Positions 23,725-36,592 are shown, counted from the first letter of the stretch. The stretch is DNA of 64,000 nucleotides from Karstenula rhodostoma CBS 690.94 (GCA_010093485.1 MU001506.1:992001-1056000), one strand, 5' to 3'. Made by a program: numbers and translations. Notes: a model not told the origin generated them from the sequence alone.

Positions 23725-24606
23725 CTAGTCCATGTAAAAGTCGCCCTTGAGAATACGCTCCTGCATTGCGTCGGGTACCTTGGGCTGCTTGGGCATCTCG
23801 CGGACGGGTGGTTCCATGATAGCTACGCTCTTAGCCCGTTGGTGCGGCGGAGGCTGAGTATGCATCGGCTTGGCACCAGATACGGACGCGCGCTCGGCTC
23901 TGGTACGGAGGTTCTCTGCAAAACTGTAGCCTTCGCCTGAAGTCGAAAGCATGGTCGTCAGCTCGTGTTCTCCAAAAGCTTGATCGGGATGGCGCTTGAA
24001 ATGCTCGGCGAGTACATGAGAAACACTGGAGGAATGGAAAGACGGCGAGCGCTCCGAACGATGAGATTCGGAAGTCGCGGCCTGAACATGGGACGAAAGG
24101 GGTTCGGGGGCAGTAGATGTGGATGAAGACAGACCTCGACCTCTTGCAGTCGGGGGAGAGGAGACTTTATGGATGGAGGGTCTACCATTGGAGTTCCCAA
24201 CACTGCCATTGCTCTGCCTAACATCCCGCATGGCCCGGGCACCGAAACTCAGGCGCCGAGCAAAGGGAGTGGCGGGGTTGCTGTTTGCGGACGGCATCGG
24301 ATCATCCTCAAAGGGGCTCTCGTCGACGGAGCCCGAGTTGGCGCTGGAGAGGCTCTCGGTGCGGGGCCGTGTCTGGAAGGGCGAGCTCTGGTTGGGCGAG
24401 GCCGAGAGGCCGACGGTGGTGAGGGAGAGACGACGCCGCTGTGCGTTGACGGCAGCAGTGGTGATGGGGCCTGGGTACGGCTGGCTCTGGACAGGAGCGC
24501 TACTCTGGCCAAAGATGTCTCGGAACGTCTGGCCCGTTACGGAGGCTCGCCTTCGGTCGGAGAGACCGGGGCTCGGAAGCGGCGGTGAGCTGCGATCGGA
24601 GGACAT
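23725..24606 (-). CDS. Uncharacterised Ser-rich protein
   Basis: A single exon, 293 residues from the ATG at 24606. The frame is open for 46 codons upstream, but the protein-like sequence begins at MSSDRSSPPLPSPGLSDRRR. Basic, phosphorylation-prone blocks recur: RRRASVTGQTFRDIFG near the start, QRRRLSLTTVG, FARRLSFGARAMRDVR mid-protein, and HQRAKSVAIM. RRxS sites of this kind suit PKA-type kinases (inference). A short C-terminal motif, PDAMQERILKGDFYMD, looks conserved. There is no membrane segment or enzyme motif. I believe related proteins occur across ascomycetes without a known function, but I cannot name one. Confidence 0.75.
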   Translation of the reverse strand: MSSDRSSPPLPSPGLSDRRRASVTGQTFRDIFGQSSAPVQSQPYPGPITTAAVNAQRRRLSLTTVGLSASPNQSSPFQTRPRTESLSSANSGSVDESPFEDDPMPSANSNPATPFARRLSFGARAMRDVRQSNGSVGNSNGRPSIHKVSSPPTARGRGLSSSTSTAPEPLSSHVQAATSESHRSERSPSFHSSSVSHVLAEHFKRHPDQAFGEHELTTMLSTSGEGYSFAENLRTRAERASVSGAKPMHTQPPPHQRAKSVAIMEPPVREMPKQPKVPDAMQERILKGDFYMD

Positions 24607-26630
24607 GGCTGGCGTGGCGGGGAAGCGAAGGCGGGTGCGTTGAGAAGTGGATGCGGGTGTCGTCTGGAGCGAGGTCAATTGGAGGCAAAAGGGCGGTGGG
24701 CACGCGGGGGTACAAATAGCAGACGAAGGTCGGCTCCGACGCATGTGCTCGCTCGAGCCAGCGACTTACCAAGCGCGATACGTCACGTCACCGGCGTCCG
24801 ATAAGGCCGCGGTAGCGTGATGGCGGAGGTGGGGTGGAGCGGACTGGAGTGGCGTGGAGCAGAGCAGTTTCACAGCGCGACACGAGCAGACGAGCAGCGT
24901 CGGAAGGAGCAATTGCCGCAGCGTAACGTCGACGAGGAATGCAGGACGACGAGGGCAACGGGTGAGATGGACCATCTTAATATGGGACATGGCAGGAGGA
25001 GCGCCGGCGCCGCGGGATCAGCGGCGCGCTAGCCGTGGCGGGCAAGGCGCGCCTTCCCCGCATTCTCCCAGGGAAGCAACGAAGGGTCGCCCGCGACAAA
25101 TCAGCGCCCCCAGCGAACAAACAACTACTGCAACGCGGCCAACAAGCCTTTGCACCGTCTGCGTCTCCGGCCCACTGTGAGCGACGGCAGTCTGACCATC
25201 ACCGCACAGCACCCAGCCGCCCAGCAGATGCGTGCGACTCTTCGTCTCGCCACTCAGGGGCGGCCGCTCTCCGTTCGTCTGGAGTCCTGTCCGCTAGGTA
25301 CATCGCTGCATGCGTACAACCACCACCCTCGGAACCCTTCATGTCCACGGCCGGCAACGGCTGTTTTTTTCTCATGTCCGACGCTGCCTGCTCCTGTTCC
25401 CCCGCGGGCCGCCATGAGACGCGAGCCTGTGACAACGGCTTGCCCGACTACACATGCTCCCGTGGCTGTTCCCTGTAAGCGACTGTCGTAAAGACTTGCC
25501 GTGGCAAGCAGTGGTGCAGGGGACCATGCACCTGTATGCAACCACCATGTCTGTCTACCTATAGTTTTCCACAGCAGTCGGCGGGCCCAGTTACGAGGTA
25601 GGAACTGTGACCAAGAATGACCAAGAACGGCCCGAAAGCCATCTGAACGCGACAAGCACACGAGTCCGCGCAGGCGAAACTTATCCAGCGCTTCCACCAG
25701 AAGCCGAGTACCTAAGAGTGCTTGTCTGACCACCTCGTGTTGCACGTTGGATACGCGAGCGTGTTGGCTCCTGGTTTCTCCTCACCCACAAACGTAGAAG
25801 GTACCATCAAATGTTCATCGTGATTCAAATGAGGGGCCGTCCATCCGACCATCACACCACGAATGCAGAACCATGCAACGGCCCGAAATCCTATGCGTGC
25901 CAGGCCCACTTCTACACGATCGCTCTGTTTCGGTCGTTTGTTAGCTCAACTGAAGCACGCTTCCATCACCATTAGCAGACTCCCCGCCTCGGCACCGCGC
26001 CTGCTGCATAACACTCCCTGCTGCATCCATCAGCTGGACGCTTACCTGCAGTCGTCGCCTAGCGCCGAGGCCCCAGTCGGGCTTAAGCTGTGGTCGCATT
26101 TCTATTCGGACTAACATAACCTTGTACACGCGCGCTGTTTACGGCCCTCGTATGCAGTGTTACTAGGCCTGATTGGGTCTGCACCGCGTCTGACTGTCGC
26201 CATGTTCTCTGTTTGCAGGAAGAAAAACTGCATTTTGATTTCCGTGTTAAGCTAACTCAATGAGTATGTACAAGTGGTCTTGTAGAGTAGGTGCGAAGGA
26301 GTGGTGTAATAAGAGCTACCACCACAAGCCAAGCTAATGACCTGTTGGACGGAGCAACAAGAGAAAGAAAGGTAAAACAGAGTCGGGACAAGTCTCCGAC
26401 GAGAGAAGGAAAGGAGCCCGAGGGCACAGATCGTGTAACTGTTAAAGGAGGGAAGTAAAGGTATCGCACCAGGCTACAAACCAACGTGTAGCCTCCCAAA
26501 GGAAAGACACAACCCACTTCAGAACAACAAGCCCAGAGCAGTGCCCAATTGAAAAATCCAGAAAGATAGCTAAAGGAACGTTCGAAGATAATGGCAGGGT
26601 TACGAGCGGGTCGGTGCGCAGCGGACAGAC
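24607..26630. other. Intergenic region, no gene recognised
   Basis: Two kilobases upstream of the Ser-rich gene, with overlapping random-looking frames on both strands (for example 25035-25478 and 25254-25745) that show no family resemblance. It probably holds the 5' UTR and promoter of the gene at 24606 and the 3' UTR of the SWIM gene. Confidence 0.45.
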
Positions 26631-28043
26631 TCACTGCATCGTTCTCTTTACACTGCTCCCATCACTCTGGGATGCTGCCCTCTTCCTCTTTTCTTGGATC
26701 AGCATGCGTAAAGCGCCCAGATATGCGGGTGGTGTCAGCGGTGTGTTCCGGAGCCGATTCTCTATGTCCCCTAGGTCCACCCCATGATGGCGAACGACAT
26801 GCGGCGCCATGTCTTGGAGCTTATCCACCACAAAAAAACCATTCTCCTCGCTTGCAGGGCCTATCAAGCAAACGAATAAGTTGTTCCTCCTTGGATCGCT
26901 TGGTGGCATCGGCATGCTCCAGGGACTGTCGGCATAGGCGTCATAATTGCGACCCGTGACTTCTTCCAGAATCCTCACATAAGCTACTGCGGCCAACTTT
27001 TCGATCTCTGTATCGTCCCTCCTCTCTCCGGCGTCTGAAACCAGTGATTCATCACGGTACTCCTCGATCTTATCCACCAGGCTCTTGAGTCGGGCGGCGC
27101 AACTCTCTACATCGAGAGACTCCGTACGGTGGTTGGTCGGTCCCCCCCTCTCAATGTATTCGTCCAGCGCATTGAACGCTCCATCGATGCGCTTGTTGAT
27201 CTTCTCAAAGAAGACTTCCATCTGAAATGTAGGCGAGCATTTTTCGCGGAGCTGCATAAAGAAGGCCGGGTACCGAATCGCATGTTCTGCAATGACTGTG
27301 CGGATTTCTTGGAACTTGCGCGACAAATCCGAGAGCTCTCGCGTATCTTCGCTCTTGAACTCCGCAGGCAGAAGACCCGTCGGCTCAAAGCATGACATCA
27401 TATTGGCCACCTCGTCAATAAGTTCATCCGTGTCCGGTAGATCCTCATCTTCGACTACCCAGTGAAAATGATCGGCAAAGTCTCGGAGAGAGCTCATCTG
27501 CAGGAGTTTTGCTGGGTGAGTATTCTTCACGCTGGAGCCATCTTCTGCCAGTTGGATTGTTTGGTCCTTCGATAGAACTGAGCTCAAGTGGCCCAGAATC
27601 CAAAAGATGTGCTTTCCAGAGTCAGTGTCACTGTACGTCTTCAAGGTCTCCAATGTACGTACCTTGCAAGCCTTCTCATCCTGCACAATACCACAGCTGC
27701 ACTTTGGAACTTTTTCTTCTTCCACTTTAATAGTAATGTCGTCATCCACATGAAAAAAAAACTTTTTGCCATCATCTGTTTCCCCGCAGAACCTCATCCG
27801 GATGTTGTTATCGTCCTTTATAAGGCCGATTTTGGCCCTGCGGCGCATATCTTCATCGAAAGCCGAGATGTCATAGACATGGCCATTGGTCGATTCAATC
27901 AAGGAAGGAGTGGGAGATATGGGGCTCGATGTAGACGACCCTTGCGGAGTCTGCGGCAGGTGTGTTCGCAAGCGAGCTGCTCCAGCTCGAGTAGTGACCA
28001 TAGTATCACCAAGCGACAACTTGGAGAGCTCCTCTGCAGACAT
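26631..28043 (-). CDS. SWIM zinc-finger protein
   Basis: Exons 28043-27663 and 27611-26631 (minus) give 453 residues. The intron of 51 nt (27662-27612) has a GTACGT donor, a CTGAC branch and an AAAG acceptor. It contains no stop and its length is a multiple of three, so an unspliced read is also open. Splicing matters: it brings together C115-S-C117, C126 and H128, giving the CxCx(8)CxH pattern of a SWIM zinc finger, followed by IFWILGHL. SWIM fingers bind DNA or proteins and occur in recombination (Shu complex), transposase-like and ubiquitin-ligase proteins. The rest is helical, acidic and unrecognised, ending in a basic tail. The Met at 28043 is the first ATG in frame. The specific role is unknown; a nuclear role is a guess. 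Confidence 0.8.
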   Translation of the reverse strand: MSAEELSKLSLGDTMVTTRAGAARLRTHLPQTPQGSSTSSPISPTPSLIESTNGHVYDISAFDEDMRRRAKIGLIKDDNNIRMRFCGETDDGKKFFFHVDDDITIKVEEEKVPKCSCGIVQDEKACKVRTLETLKTYSDTDSGKHIFWILGHLSSVLSKDQTIQLAEDGSSVKNTHPAKLLQMSSLRDFADHFHWVVEDEDLPDTDELIDEVANMMSCFEPTGLLPAEFKSEDTRELSDLSRKFQEIRTVIAEHAIRYPAFFMQLREKCSPTFQMEVFFEKINKRIDGAFNALDEYIERGGPTNHRTESLDVESCAARLKSLVDKIEEYRDESLVSDAGERRDDTEIEKLAAVAYVRILEEVTGRNYDAYADSPWSMPMPPSDPRRNNLFVCLIGPASEENGFFVVDKLQDMAPHVVRHHGVDLGDIENRLRNTPLTPPAYLGALRMLIQEKRKRAASQSDGSSVKRTMQ

Positions 28044-30203
28044 GGAGAAGGATTTCAAGTCTTGCTGTGGCTTGACAACAGGATTCCGTCACTAGAATAT
28101 ATATCAATGCAGTCTACGCCGCAAACCTAGCTGATCCTGAGGTGTCTTGCACTAGTGTTCACTCCCGTGAAGGCGCTTGATAGATTGACCTTGAACGCCA
28201 CAGAGGCTGCGGCGGCGGGTACCGTGCGGGTGACAATCAAGGACTCTAGCTGAATATGATGTACCAGGTCGAGGCCGCTAGAACAGGGTCCTGTAGGCAA
28301 CGTGTGAGGTCAGGCCAATGACCGAGACAAGATAGCGTTCGGAGTGGCCCGAGCTATACTGTCTTTGCCCTGCATATCGGCGGAAGAGACGAGGCTGAAG
28401 TGTATACCATGATTAGCACGATTGACGCCAGGGCTGATCAAGGATGAACGAGGGCCCGAAGGTGCTGAAGAGCAAAGCTTCGTCGGTACGCCCGGGCATG
28501 GGTGTCGAATCTGAAGTGCACACCCAAGGAAGAGCGTAGTCATCCCGGTCGTAGTTGGACTAATTCACCAGTAGAGTGCCTCGAGGGGGCTAGTGCCCAA
28601 GGGGGGGTCGCGGCTAAGGCGAGAGAATATGCCCTGCGGTATGATGGCTTGACGTCAATAGGCAAATAGCGTTCCCCGCTGCTACAAATACGAGTAACCG
28701 CGCCGCGGACCGATAATGTGGAACAGGCAGCCGGGACGCGCTGATATAGGGACGGAGTTAGACGATCAGTCGACGCTTAGGCTCCGATATCCGCCAGCTC
28801 CTGGGAGGGTTCTGGAGCCTGGTTAATACAGGCTCTCGATTGGCCAGGTGAGCATTGCCAGCTGTTGGCTTTCAGGTTGTGCAACGCTGTCGACTTTGTC
28901 CAGAGACGTCGATGGGCGGTACAAGGGAACCGAGCAGGCATGGACAAGGCATCTGCAGTCGGTGGAGCGCGGCAAGACTGCGCTCTCGCCGTTGCCGCGC
29001 TGTTGGCAGCCTCTGCAGAAGCCACACACCGGCTGTCCTGGGCGGAGGGGCCGGCAGCGAAGCGCTTCGATGGTGGAGTGGTAGGGTGAAGTGTGACAGT
29101 GAGGTTGAGGTGCGTGAGATGGCTCTCTAGCCACATGTGGGGTGCGCTCAGCCTCGCCGCTCCCTCTTCGACCTCGCAGCAGCCAATCGATGTGGCGACC
29201 CCTGCGCATCTGCAGCCCGGGGTCCCACAGTCAAGCTGTGGTGGGCGTGTACTCTCCCGTGCCCATTAGCCTGCCATGACCTGAATTACGCCTTGCACGA
29301 GAGACCATGTGGGGAGCGACTGCTGTGGGCGCCCAAGCCATGCGTGCGAAGCTGGCGTGGTGAGGTGAGAAAAGCACACACTGAACGCTGGAGAACAAGG
29401 AACCATGTCCTTTGATGCCGTGTTTCAGAAGTAGCTGAGCCACGCCCAGCTCGACGTTACAGAATATTCGACTAATCCAGCCAATCAGACGCCCTGCCGT
29501 TGGGTGTTATACAGCACCGGTGCAGGCATTGCGGAGGCTTGTGCGGCGTACTGCTTAACACTCGGCCTCTGACGCGATCCGCAGTATACGAGCGAACCGG
29601 CCCGAAGGGCTTGACCTCTGTGCCCTCGCACGCGGCACACATCCGCAAGCGCTCAGGCTCTCTCGAGTCTCTGCTGATGGACGACTTCACAAAGCTAAAA
29701 ATATCAAGTAGCGCGCGGTGCACCATCCATATGGACCTTTGCGTGCCGGGGCAGAATTGCGGATAATGTCTTGCAATGCTCGTGAACATTAGGGTACAAA
29801 GAACTATGCTGCGCAAAACAAACATCAGGGGATATCCAACTAGGAAATTGTGCTGCAAAAATGACCCATCATGAGCTGCCCAGTAGCTGCCCTCTCAACT
29901 CCCTTTGCCTGCAAGGGACCGCCATGGTCGCCAAAGCGTCCCGCCCTCGCGTATACCTGAGACACAACAGCTGCCGGAGCTGTAACGCCTGAGAAGTACG
30001 TTGTCCCGAACGAAACATCTCCAACGGACGAACGGTGTGTATTACTTTGACCCCCAGCCAGGATGACGGTAAGGAAAGTATCGCCACGCCGGATAACCTC
30101 GTGCGAATTGATCGGTGAGACGCAAACCAACTCTGTAGGGGCCTAAGTCAATCTATCCCAGGCTGATTCGGGACCAAGACGACTCACACATGGGACATCT
30201 CAC
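28044..30203. other. Intergenic region between the SWIM gene and bZIP exon 2
   Basis: No complete gene is recognised. Later exons of the bZIP gene may lie at 30044-29957 and beyond. The other frames (for example 28823-29209 and 29472-29858, the latter with no ATG start) look random. Confidence 0.4.
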
Positions 30204-30668
30204 CTGCTGCTGCCGCCGGTGCGCGACGCCGCCGCATACACAGAGCTCTCACGAGAGCTTCGTTGTGATTTCTCCTCTCGAGACTTCCCCGTTTCCACAA
30301 TGTGTTTCATAGAGATGCCACCCCACGGAAGACCAGAGAGGTCTCGGTTCTGGTCGATGGTTTCGGGGTCTGGTGAGGTGTATGAAGAACCTGCCCGACG
30401 CTGGTTCTCGACACCCCGTTCTGCCTCTTCTTTCTGCTCCCGAACTTTGTCTCCTATGAACACGTTAGTACTGTCGAACCTCGCAAGTGGCAAAGCACCT
30501 ACGAAAGCGCCTTTGTGCCAGCTTATTTTGAATTTTCCTGCGTTCATTGGGATCCTGCACTTCTGACCACTCGTCAGGCTTTGACCTTGACTGGTCTCTT
30601 CCCGACGACGAGAATCCACCTCTTGTGGACATTGCCGACTCGTTGCTTGTTGGTTGATTCTGGGACAT
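30204..30668 (-). CDS. bZIP transcription factor, 5' exons (3' end unresolved)
   Basis: Exon 1 (30668-30503) and exon 2 (30453-30204, minus) join across a 49-nt intron with GTAGGT donor and a perfect TACTAAC branch site. The basic region is intact across the junction: NERRKIQNKLAQRRFR then DKVREQKEEAE, with the N-x7-R pattern of fungal bZIP DNA-binding helices. The leucine-zipper heptads are poor, as in several fungal YAP-like factors. Exon 2 goes on to GLPWGGISMKHIVETGKS and VYAAASRTGGSS, a pattern I associate with a group of ascomycete bZIP proteins. At 30203 a GTGAGA donor precedes an early stop, so more exons are expected. A candidate third exon, 30044-29957, keeps phase (TYFSGVTAPAAVVSQ) but would need a 159-nt intron, and I find no clear end. 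The gene could be complete or 3'-truncated. Confidence 0.7.
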
Positions 30669-33600
30669 GCCGTATAAAGATTGCTCTCTTAGTTGGAGGG
30701 AGATTCCACAGTTCTCTGCTAGGGTCGACGAAGTCTCACGGTTCGCAGTAGTAAGTTTGATCGTTTTGACGTGTTGTGAGGAGCGACTTTGAAGTTCGCA
30801 AGCTCAATTGATGAATATATATCACATAGGCGACTCACGATTGCCGCATCGCAAGGTACTGATAGGTCTGGCACCGGGCCAAGTGTAGACTGCGACTGAG
30901 ACACCCGATGAAATTTGAGGCAGCGCAGTTGAAACGAGATAGTCCACGCTCAGCTGGCGGAGCTAGATGCCTGCTAGGTGACCGGATCAAAGACCAAAGA
31001 AAGGCGTAACTGTACCCGAAGCGAAGGTTGGAGGAATAAACGAGTGACGGATGGACAGTGACTATACGTCAGAGCGCTCTCTATGTATTCACATTATGGA
31101 GCCACGCGACTCGCCTAAGTGGATGACGGCAGATTGCTGTTGGATCGGGGTTAGACGATGAATGATGAACACCCTTAACTCAAACGGCTGCCGGCTTGAG
31201 GCTGCCCACGACACGGATGACCTGATAGGCGAGCAACCTAGTCACCTACGCAGGTAGAACAGGGCTCTACAGGTACATGCCTCCAAGTGGACCGAAATTT
31301 TAGGCATCTACGCCAACAGTCATACAAGGACTAGACAGTGAGGATAGAAGTGGACGGATTTAGGACGCGTGGGGAACAAGCTCGGCCCTGCCGTTAAGCC
31401 AGCGTACGCACAAAGTGCCATGACGTTCTGTATGGGTATTATTTCACCGGTCCGGGGTAGGAGCGGGACCGACCCACTTTTGTATTCTACAGCCCTGTAG
31501 GGCGTTTGCTCCCGTTAACGGTAACCAAATATAACCTACGAAGAGGCACAGTAGTGTAAAAGTTTCCGTATGCACTATCGTGTTCAGTAATAGGAATTCA
31601 TGCCCGTCCTCTTAGTTACAGAGTTGATTTTGCGCGCCAATTGCTCTGCTGCCTCACCTCGTGAGTCGCATGACGTCCGCGGCTGAAGTCTAGGGTGTGT
31701 GTGACAGAGTCGTGACAATACGGCTGTCCCGACATATCTCGCCCACTCAACGGTAACGAGATGCAGGTACTCGTTCTCGGTTTCTACAGGGTCTGAGCGC
31801 ATTCGGAGGAACCGCCCTTATTACCTGATGCTTGTAAAATTGGCCTAAAGCAGTAAACCTCAAGGGCATGCTCAGTCTGATTGGCTGTAGTGTAGGATGG
31901 TGTAATGAACGTTTTGCGGCGTACGTGATACTGGTGACCTAAATCGAGAGAAGTGGCTGTGCTTCAGCCTCCGGGTGATATTGACACTTCCGCAGACCTC
32001 GCGCCATGAAGCTGGCCATGGGAAGAATTGGCAACGGAGCGCACTGATCCCACACGATGGAACGTTAGTATCATGGGCCGCGACTGAGCTTCCACCGTGC
32101 TTGAGGCTGGGCAGCTTTGCTAGTCTCTGATGGATCGAGGCTAGGATGTCAACACCGTGCGAGATGCGAAGCAGCGGCGCGGCCTTCACCGAAAATGCAA
32201 CATCGCGAAGACAGCCGAAAGCCTGCACTCGTATGCGGGGAACGCCATTAGAATCGGTGTATATCCTTGGGGAATCGGAAGGGTCGGCGTTGGCGCATGG
32301 GAGTTCTCAAGTGCTGGACGTGGTCGCGACAGCGGTGACGTTTTGGAGCCAGTGCCTTTAGTGCCGGCTGCATTCATCTCTGATTGGACAGCAGGGGTGG
32401 TTGTGGTGGCTGAGCCGTCTCCCTAACCGCAACAACGAGCCAGTTCACCGACACCACTTTCCATGATACTTTGCATCATCAAGCAACGAGACTTGGGATG
32501 AAGCGGAGAAAGCGCCATGCTTTGCTGGAGGTATGCGGATTATGCCTTGCGATACTCGCCACACCGCCTCTGTACATCTCGAAGACCTCCTTGACAAGTG
32601 ACCCAAGCAATTCCGATCTCCCACGTTTTGGCTGAGATCGAACAGTACCGAATGTTGCGAGGCAGTTTTTGCTTTCCAGCACATGGCCATGCAACGAACA
32701 AGAATGGATGACAGGTAAAAGTGCGTGTCAGATCCTCAAAGACCCATCGCGGTGGGTGCGGGACATGGCGTTAGCTGCTCACCAAGTGGGTAGAGGAAAG
32801 GTTTTCGCCTTCGAGCTATATTGCACAAAGCGAACGACCCCATGAACGCACCCGCGTACCGACCTATTGGTATAGCAGGTCAAAAAATTCCAAATTGATC
32901 ACCAGCTAACTCCCTTTTCTCCAATTTCACCTCGACATAGGAGGTCCTACGAATCTTGATTATCCTCTCACATGCTCTTTCTCAAGCCTCCAACATGTGG
33001 GAGTAACATGTTCCATGCCAAGTTCGTCACTTCTCTGTCTGCGCAGCTAGGTTTTGCACTTCCCTTCGAATTCACGCTTGAACATGTTACTCTCCATCAC
33101 TATAGCCGAGGACACAATCAGCTTCACAACACACATGCCATGCACCAAGTTAAGTACGGTCAAGACCTTCAGCCCTACGAGCCCTAATCCCAAAAACGAA
33201 GCGATCCCGTCGCCTTGTCTCGGCCTTTGTTGCACATTTGCACAGGTACCAAGATATCCACCACCCTTACATGAGTCACCACGCGACCGATGCCTATGAA
33301 ATCACAATACCCGCATAAAGTCTTCCGGGCATTGGGGTCGGCAGAACTCCGTTCGTTATGATTCAGCGGCACCCTCAACATCACATGAACGGCGACATCG
33401 GGGTCACAACGGGTATGAAGAGTCCCATAGGGGTGCTATTCAATAGTTGTACCTGTTACTAGTGGTTTCATCTGCGCCGTTGCAGCTCTTACAATTAGGC
33501 ATATCTACGCCGCGGCCCGCAGGTCACTTTGGGATTGCGCAGTACAGATACATATCTTTTGGTCTAAATATATCTATATCGAATCTAAGAGACTACTCGT

Positions 33601-36592
33601 CCTACCTTAGCGCGCGATTCAAGCATGTGGATCTTTGTGTTGGCTCGATAGAGGTCTGGATGGCGACCAGGATCTGCATGGGCCACGGACATGGCACAGG
33701 CCAGAAGCTTCCAAGTGAACTTCGCTACCGAGAAACACGAAGGACTGCTGTGGAACATCGTAGTATCTAGAAGCTCCCACGCTTCACATAGCGGCATTGA
33801 AGCAGCAATGTAGAACTGCTCTCGAACTGCATATCTGAGATCAGACTTCGTCGCAAGGGTTGATTAACAAGTGACCTGCTGCTCATAGCTCTGTGATGCC
33901 TAGTATGACGTTGAAACTGCACACGCTGGCATGGATCTCGGGGTTCCCACTTCTCAGGTACGAGGCGCGCCCACCACGGTGATCTGCGTCACAATATCGA
34001 TCCCACGAGCAGTTGGAGGTTGCAACGGGCTGAGCTACGCCAACGCGACGCTGACTTCAAAACAGAAGAATCCTTGCCTCGTGTCGCATGGTGGCATAGC
34101 TCTGTAAAGCTTTGCGGTGTAGAAGATGGAGATGCGGCGGAGCACAGCCACACATACAGCGTGGAGACGGAATCCTGATGCTCGATCCCCTCGCCACCAC
34201 CATCAGCACTTTAAACCATTTAATTGCGGCTGAGCCTCTTTCGAAGTGCATGGGAAGTAGGGCAATAAGCACTTTAATCTATTCGCAATCGACAGCTCCC
34301 GCGTGGGAATCCGCAAGCCACGAGGTAGCCTCCGGGTGGATTCAGAGCTCGCGCCACACCGTGGGAAAGGTCTTCCTCAGCCCACGAGCCACATTTCAGG
34401 ATTTCCGCAATCGCACGACAAACTCCGAGCTGAGACAGGCTCTCTGCGAAAGCGAGGGGCGCAGCCTGAAGCTGTTCTCCATACCTTCAACAATGGTGCC
34501 ACATCTGCGGTCACCACCCTCTAAGATTGGGTAAAAACGAGGAATGGCAGCGCACTGGCGACGAGTTTGTAAGAAGAGATGTATGTCCTTTTTTAGTCCC
34601 ACGCATCCGTTAGAATGGCAATGAATGGGGTGGAGAAGACACGGTCCTGCTAAAAACCAATTTCGCTCTCCCACTGCGATAATGATACCGTCGGTATCCT
34701 GCTTCGAGGCCATGAAAAACTGAACCACGACGCAGTTTTGATGTGGGGTCGCAATACGAGCACAAGCGACGAGCTGCCTGGCCTTCATGACGATATACTG
34801 ATCATCTCCAGGCCGGCGCGCTCTGAGATCAGCTTGATGTTGCGCGATGTGCGTGGAGAAGAGAGCTCGTAGCGGGAAAGAAAAAGTCGACTTAGGTGAG
34901 GCAAGCGCCAAGCATTCCGGGCCGACCATAACTCCTGCTCCTGGCTAAAACTCTGCGAGCGAGCAGCTTCCTTTCCTCTTCACACACAATTCATAAACAC
35001 ATGAACGGATAATCAACTGCCATTACTCGTCGATAGGATGGTCAGTCATATTGCCGTACTAGAGTGAACCCCACTGGCATAATTAGGCTTCGGCGCTTTC
35101 TTCACTGTAAAGTCGAGGTGTACCTGCATTCCAGACAAACTACGCATAATGCGACCGCGCTTGAGCTATCTCTCATCTGGCCGAGCTCTGTGCAGAAGCT
35201 GCTGATCGGTATGCCCATTTCGGGCTACCAGCGCCTCTGGACTAGGTCCAACGCGCACTGTTAAGATTCCCTGATGAACACGCTCTCACGTGTTCGATGT
35301 GTGCATCATAGCGAACGAACGATATTGAAGGCTCCTGTTGACCGCAAGCGCGAGAAGGATCTAGCAAGGTCTCATCGCGGCATTCTATATTGCCATCCCT
35401 GATGTGTCTAGTCCTATGCTACACGTCCCAACGCTTCTCGTCAGCTTCAAACGAGGAAATGACGACCCAAGCATCGCAGTCGTACTCATTCCTTTTGGTT
35501 CGAACACACCTGTTGCGGCGATCCGTAGCAACGGAATTAGTTTCCGTAACAATTGTGAAACATGCCAGCCTATGGGACGCCTCAGCTATTGTTGTTCTGA
35601 CCCATCACTTGAACATTGATGATCTTGGCACAGCAAAACTACCGTTACACTTGTCTTCTATATACAGAATGTTCGGTGCAAGATCAATCGCTGTAGCGTC
35701 GGTCTTCAATCTGCCACCGGAGAGGTTGACACACAAAGCAGGTTGATCCTACGCTGCGAGCACTTGTCCATGGCCAGTTGCCCATATATAGCCGACCTGA
35801 GAGAGCTCGAACACGCGACTTTGGATGAAGTGTGTATCACGGAAGCGCTCATCGATGGTCAGAATGTCTTCGAGTCTCTTTCTTCCGCACGCTCGAGTCT
35901 GAGCAACGCACCTACTCACCCATCAAGGCTACTAGAGTCCTGTAACATGTTTACACGAGACAGTTGGACTTGGCACATACTTTCTATACAATAACAAAGC
36001 CTCAGAAGTGGCTATGACTGACCCCCATGACGGTAGAGCTGACGCTGCGGGACAGACAGCCGGCGAGGCTGACGTGAAGCAGAGGTTGCTATCGGAGGAG
36101 ACGGGTTCGACAAAGTGCCACACAAGTCACTGTGGAATGGCGATGTCTGTTTCTTTTCAAGCGCCTTCAATATCCAGCAGGATGCAATGGGGGTGCTTGG
36201 ACTGCGGGCTGGAGAGAACGTCGGGCTCGTATAATACATACGTGCAAGCGCGCGGCGTCTGTGTGTCCAACGCTGTGCCATGGCGTTGGGTTGCAGCTTC
36301 CCAGGGTGCATCAGTGCGTGCGTTCCACGTTGCTAAACCCCGGGCTAGTCTAACCCACCCCGTCTGGTGTTAGCTCAGATGCCCCTTCCTTTTCGCGACC
36401 CTCGACCTGTTGCCAGCATGAATCCCGCCCTTCGCCGATAGATTCGGCTCTTACGCTTTTGCTATAGGCGACTGTAATATACGCCTCACGTTGCTTCTTC
36501 GTATCTTCCTCGATTCACACGGCGCACGTTCTCGGTTCCCTTTCCGCGCCCTTTCGCAGGTCGCGCGTGCCGCACCTCACCAGCACCACAGC
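30669..36592. other. 5.9-kb gene-poor stretch
   Basis: No recognisable gene, RNA or transposon protein. Frames are short and scattered over both strands. The longest ATG frame is 34929-34396 (minus, 177 codons). It has a patch that could be protein-like (GDDQYIVMKARQLVACARIA) but no family resemblance. In a genome with otherwise compact spacing, this looks like old decayed sequence or an unannotated non-coding region. Confidence 0.5.

Noticed and set aside
34396..34929. ATG frame of 177 codons in the gene-poor region
   Set aside because: Part of it looks protein-like, but there is no homology I recognise. Kept only as a note in the 30.7-36.6 kb region.
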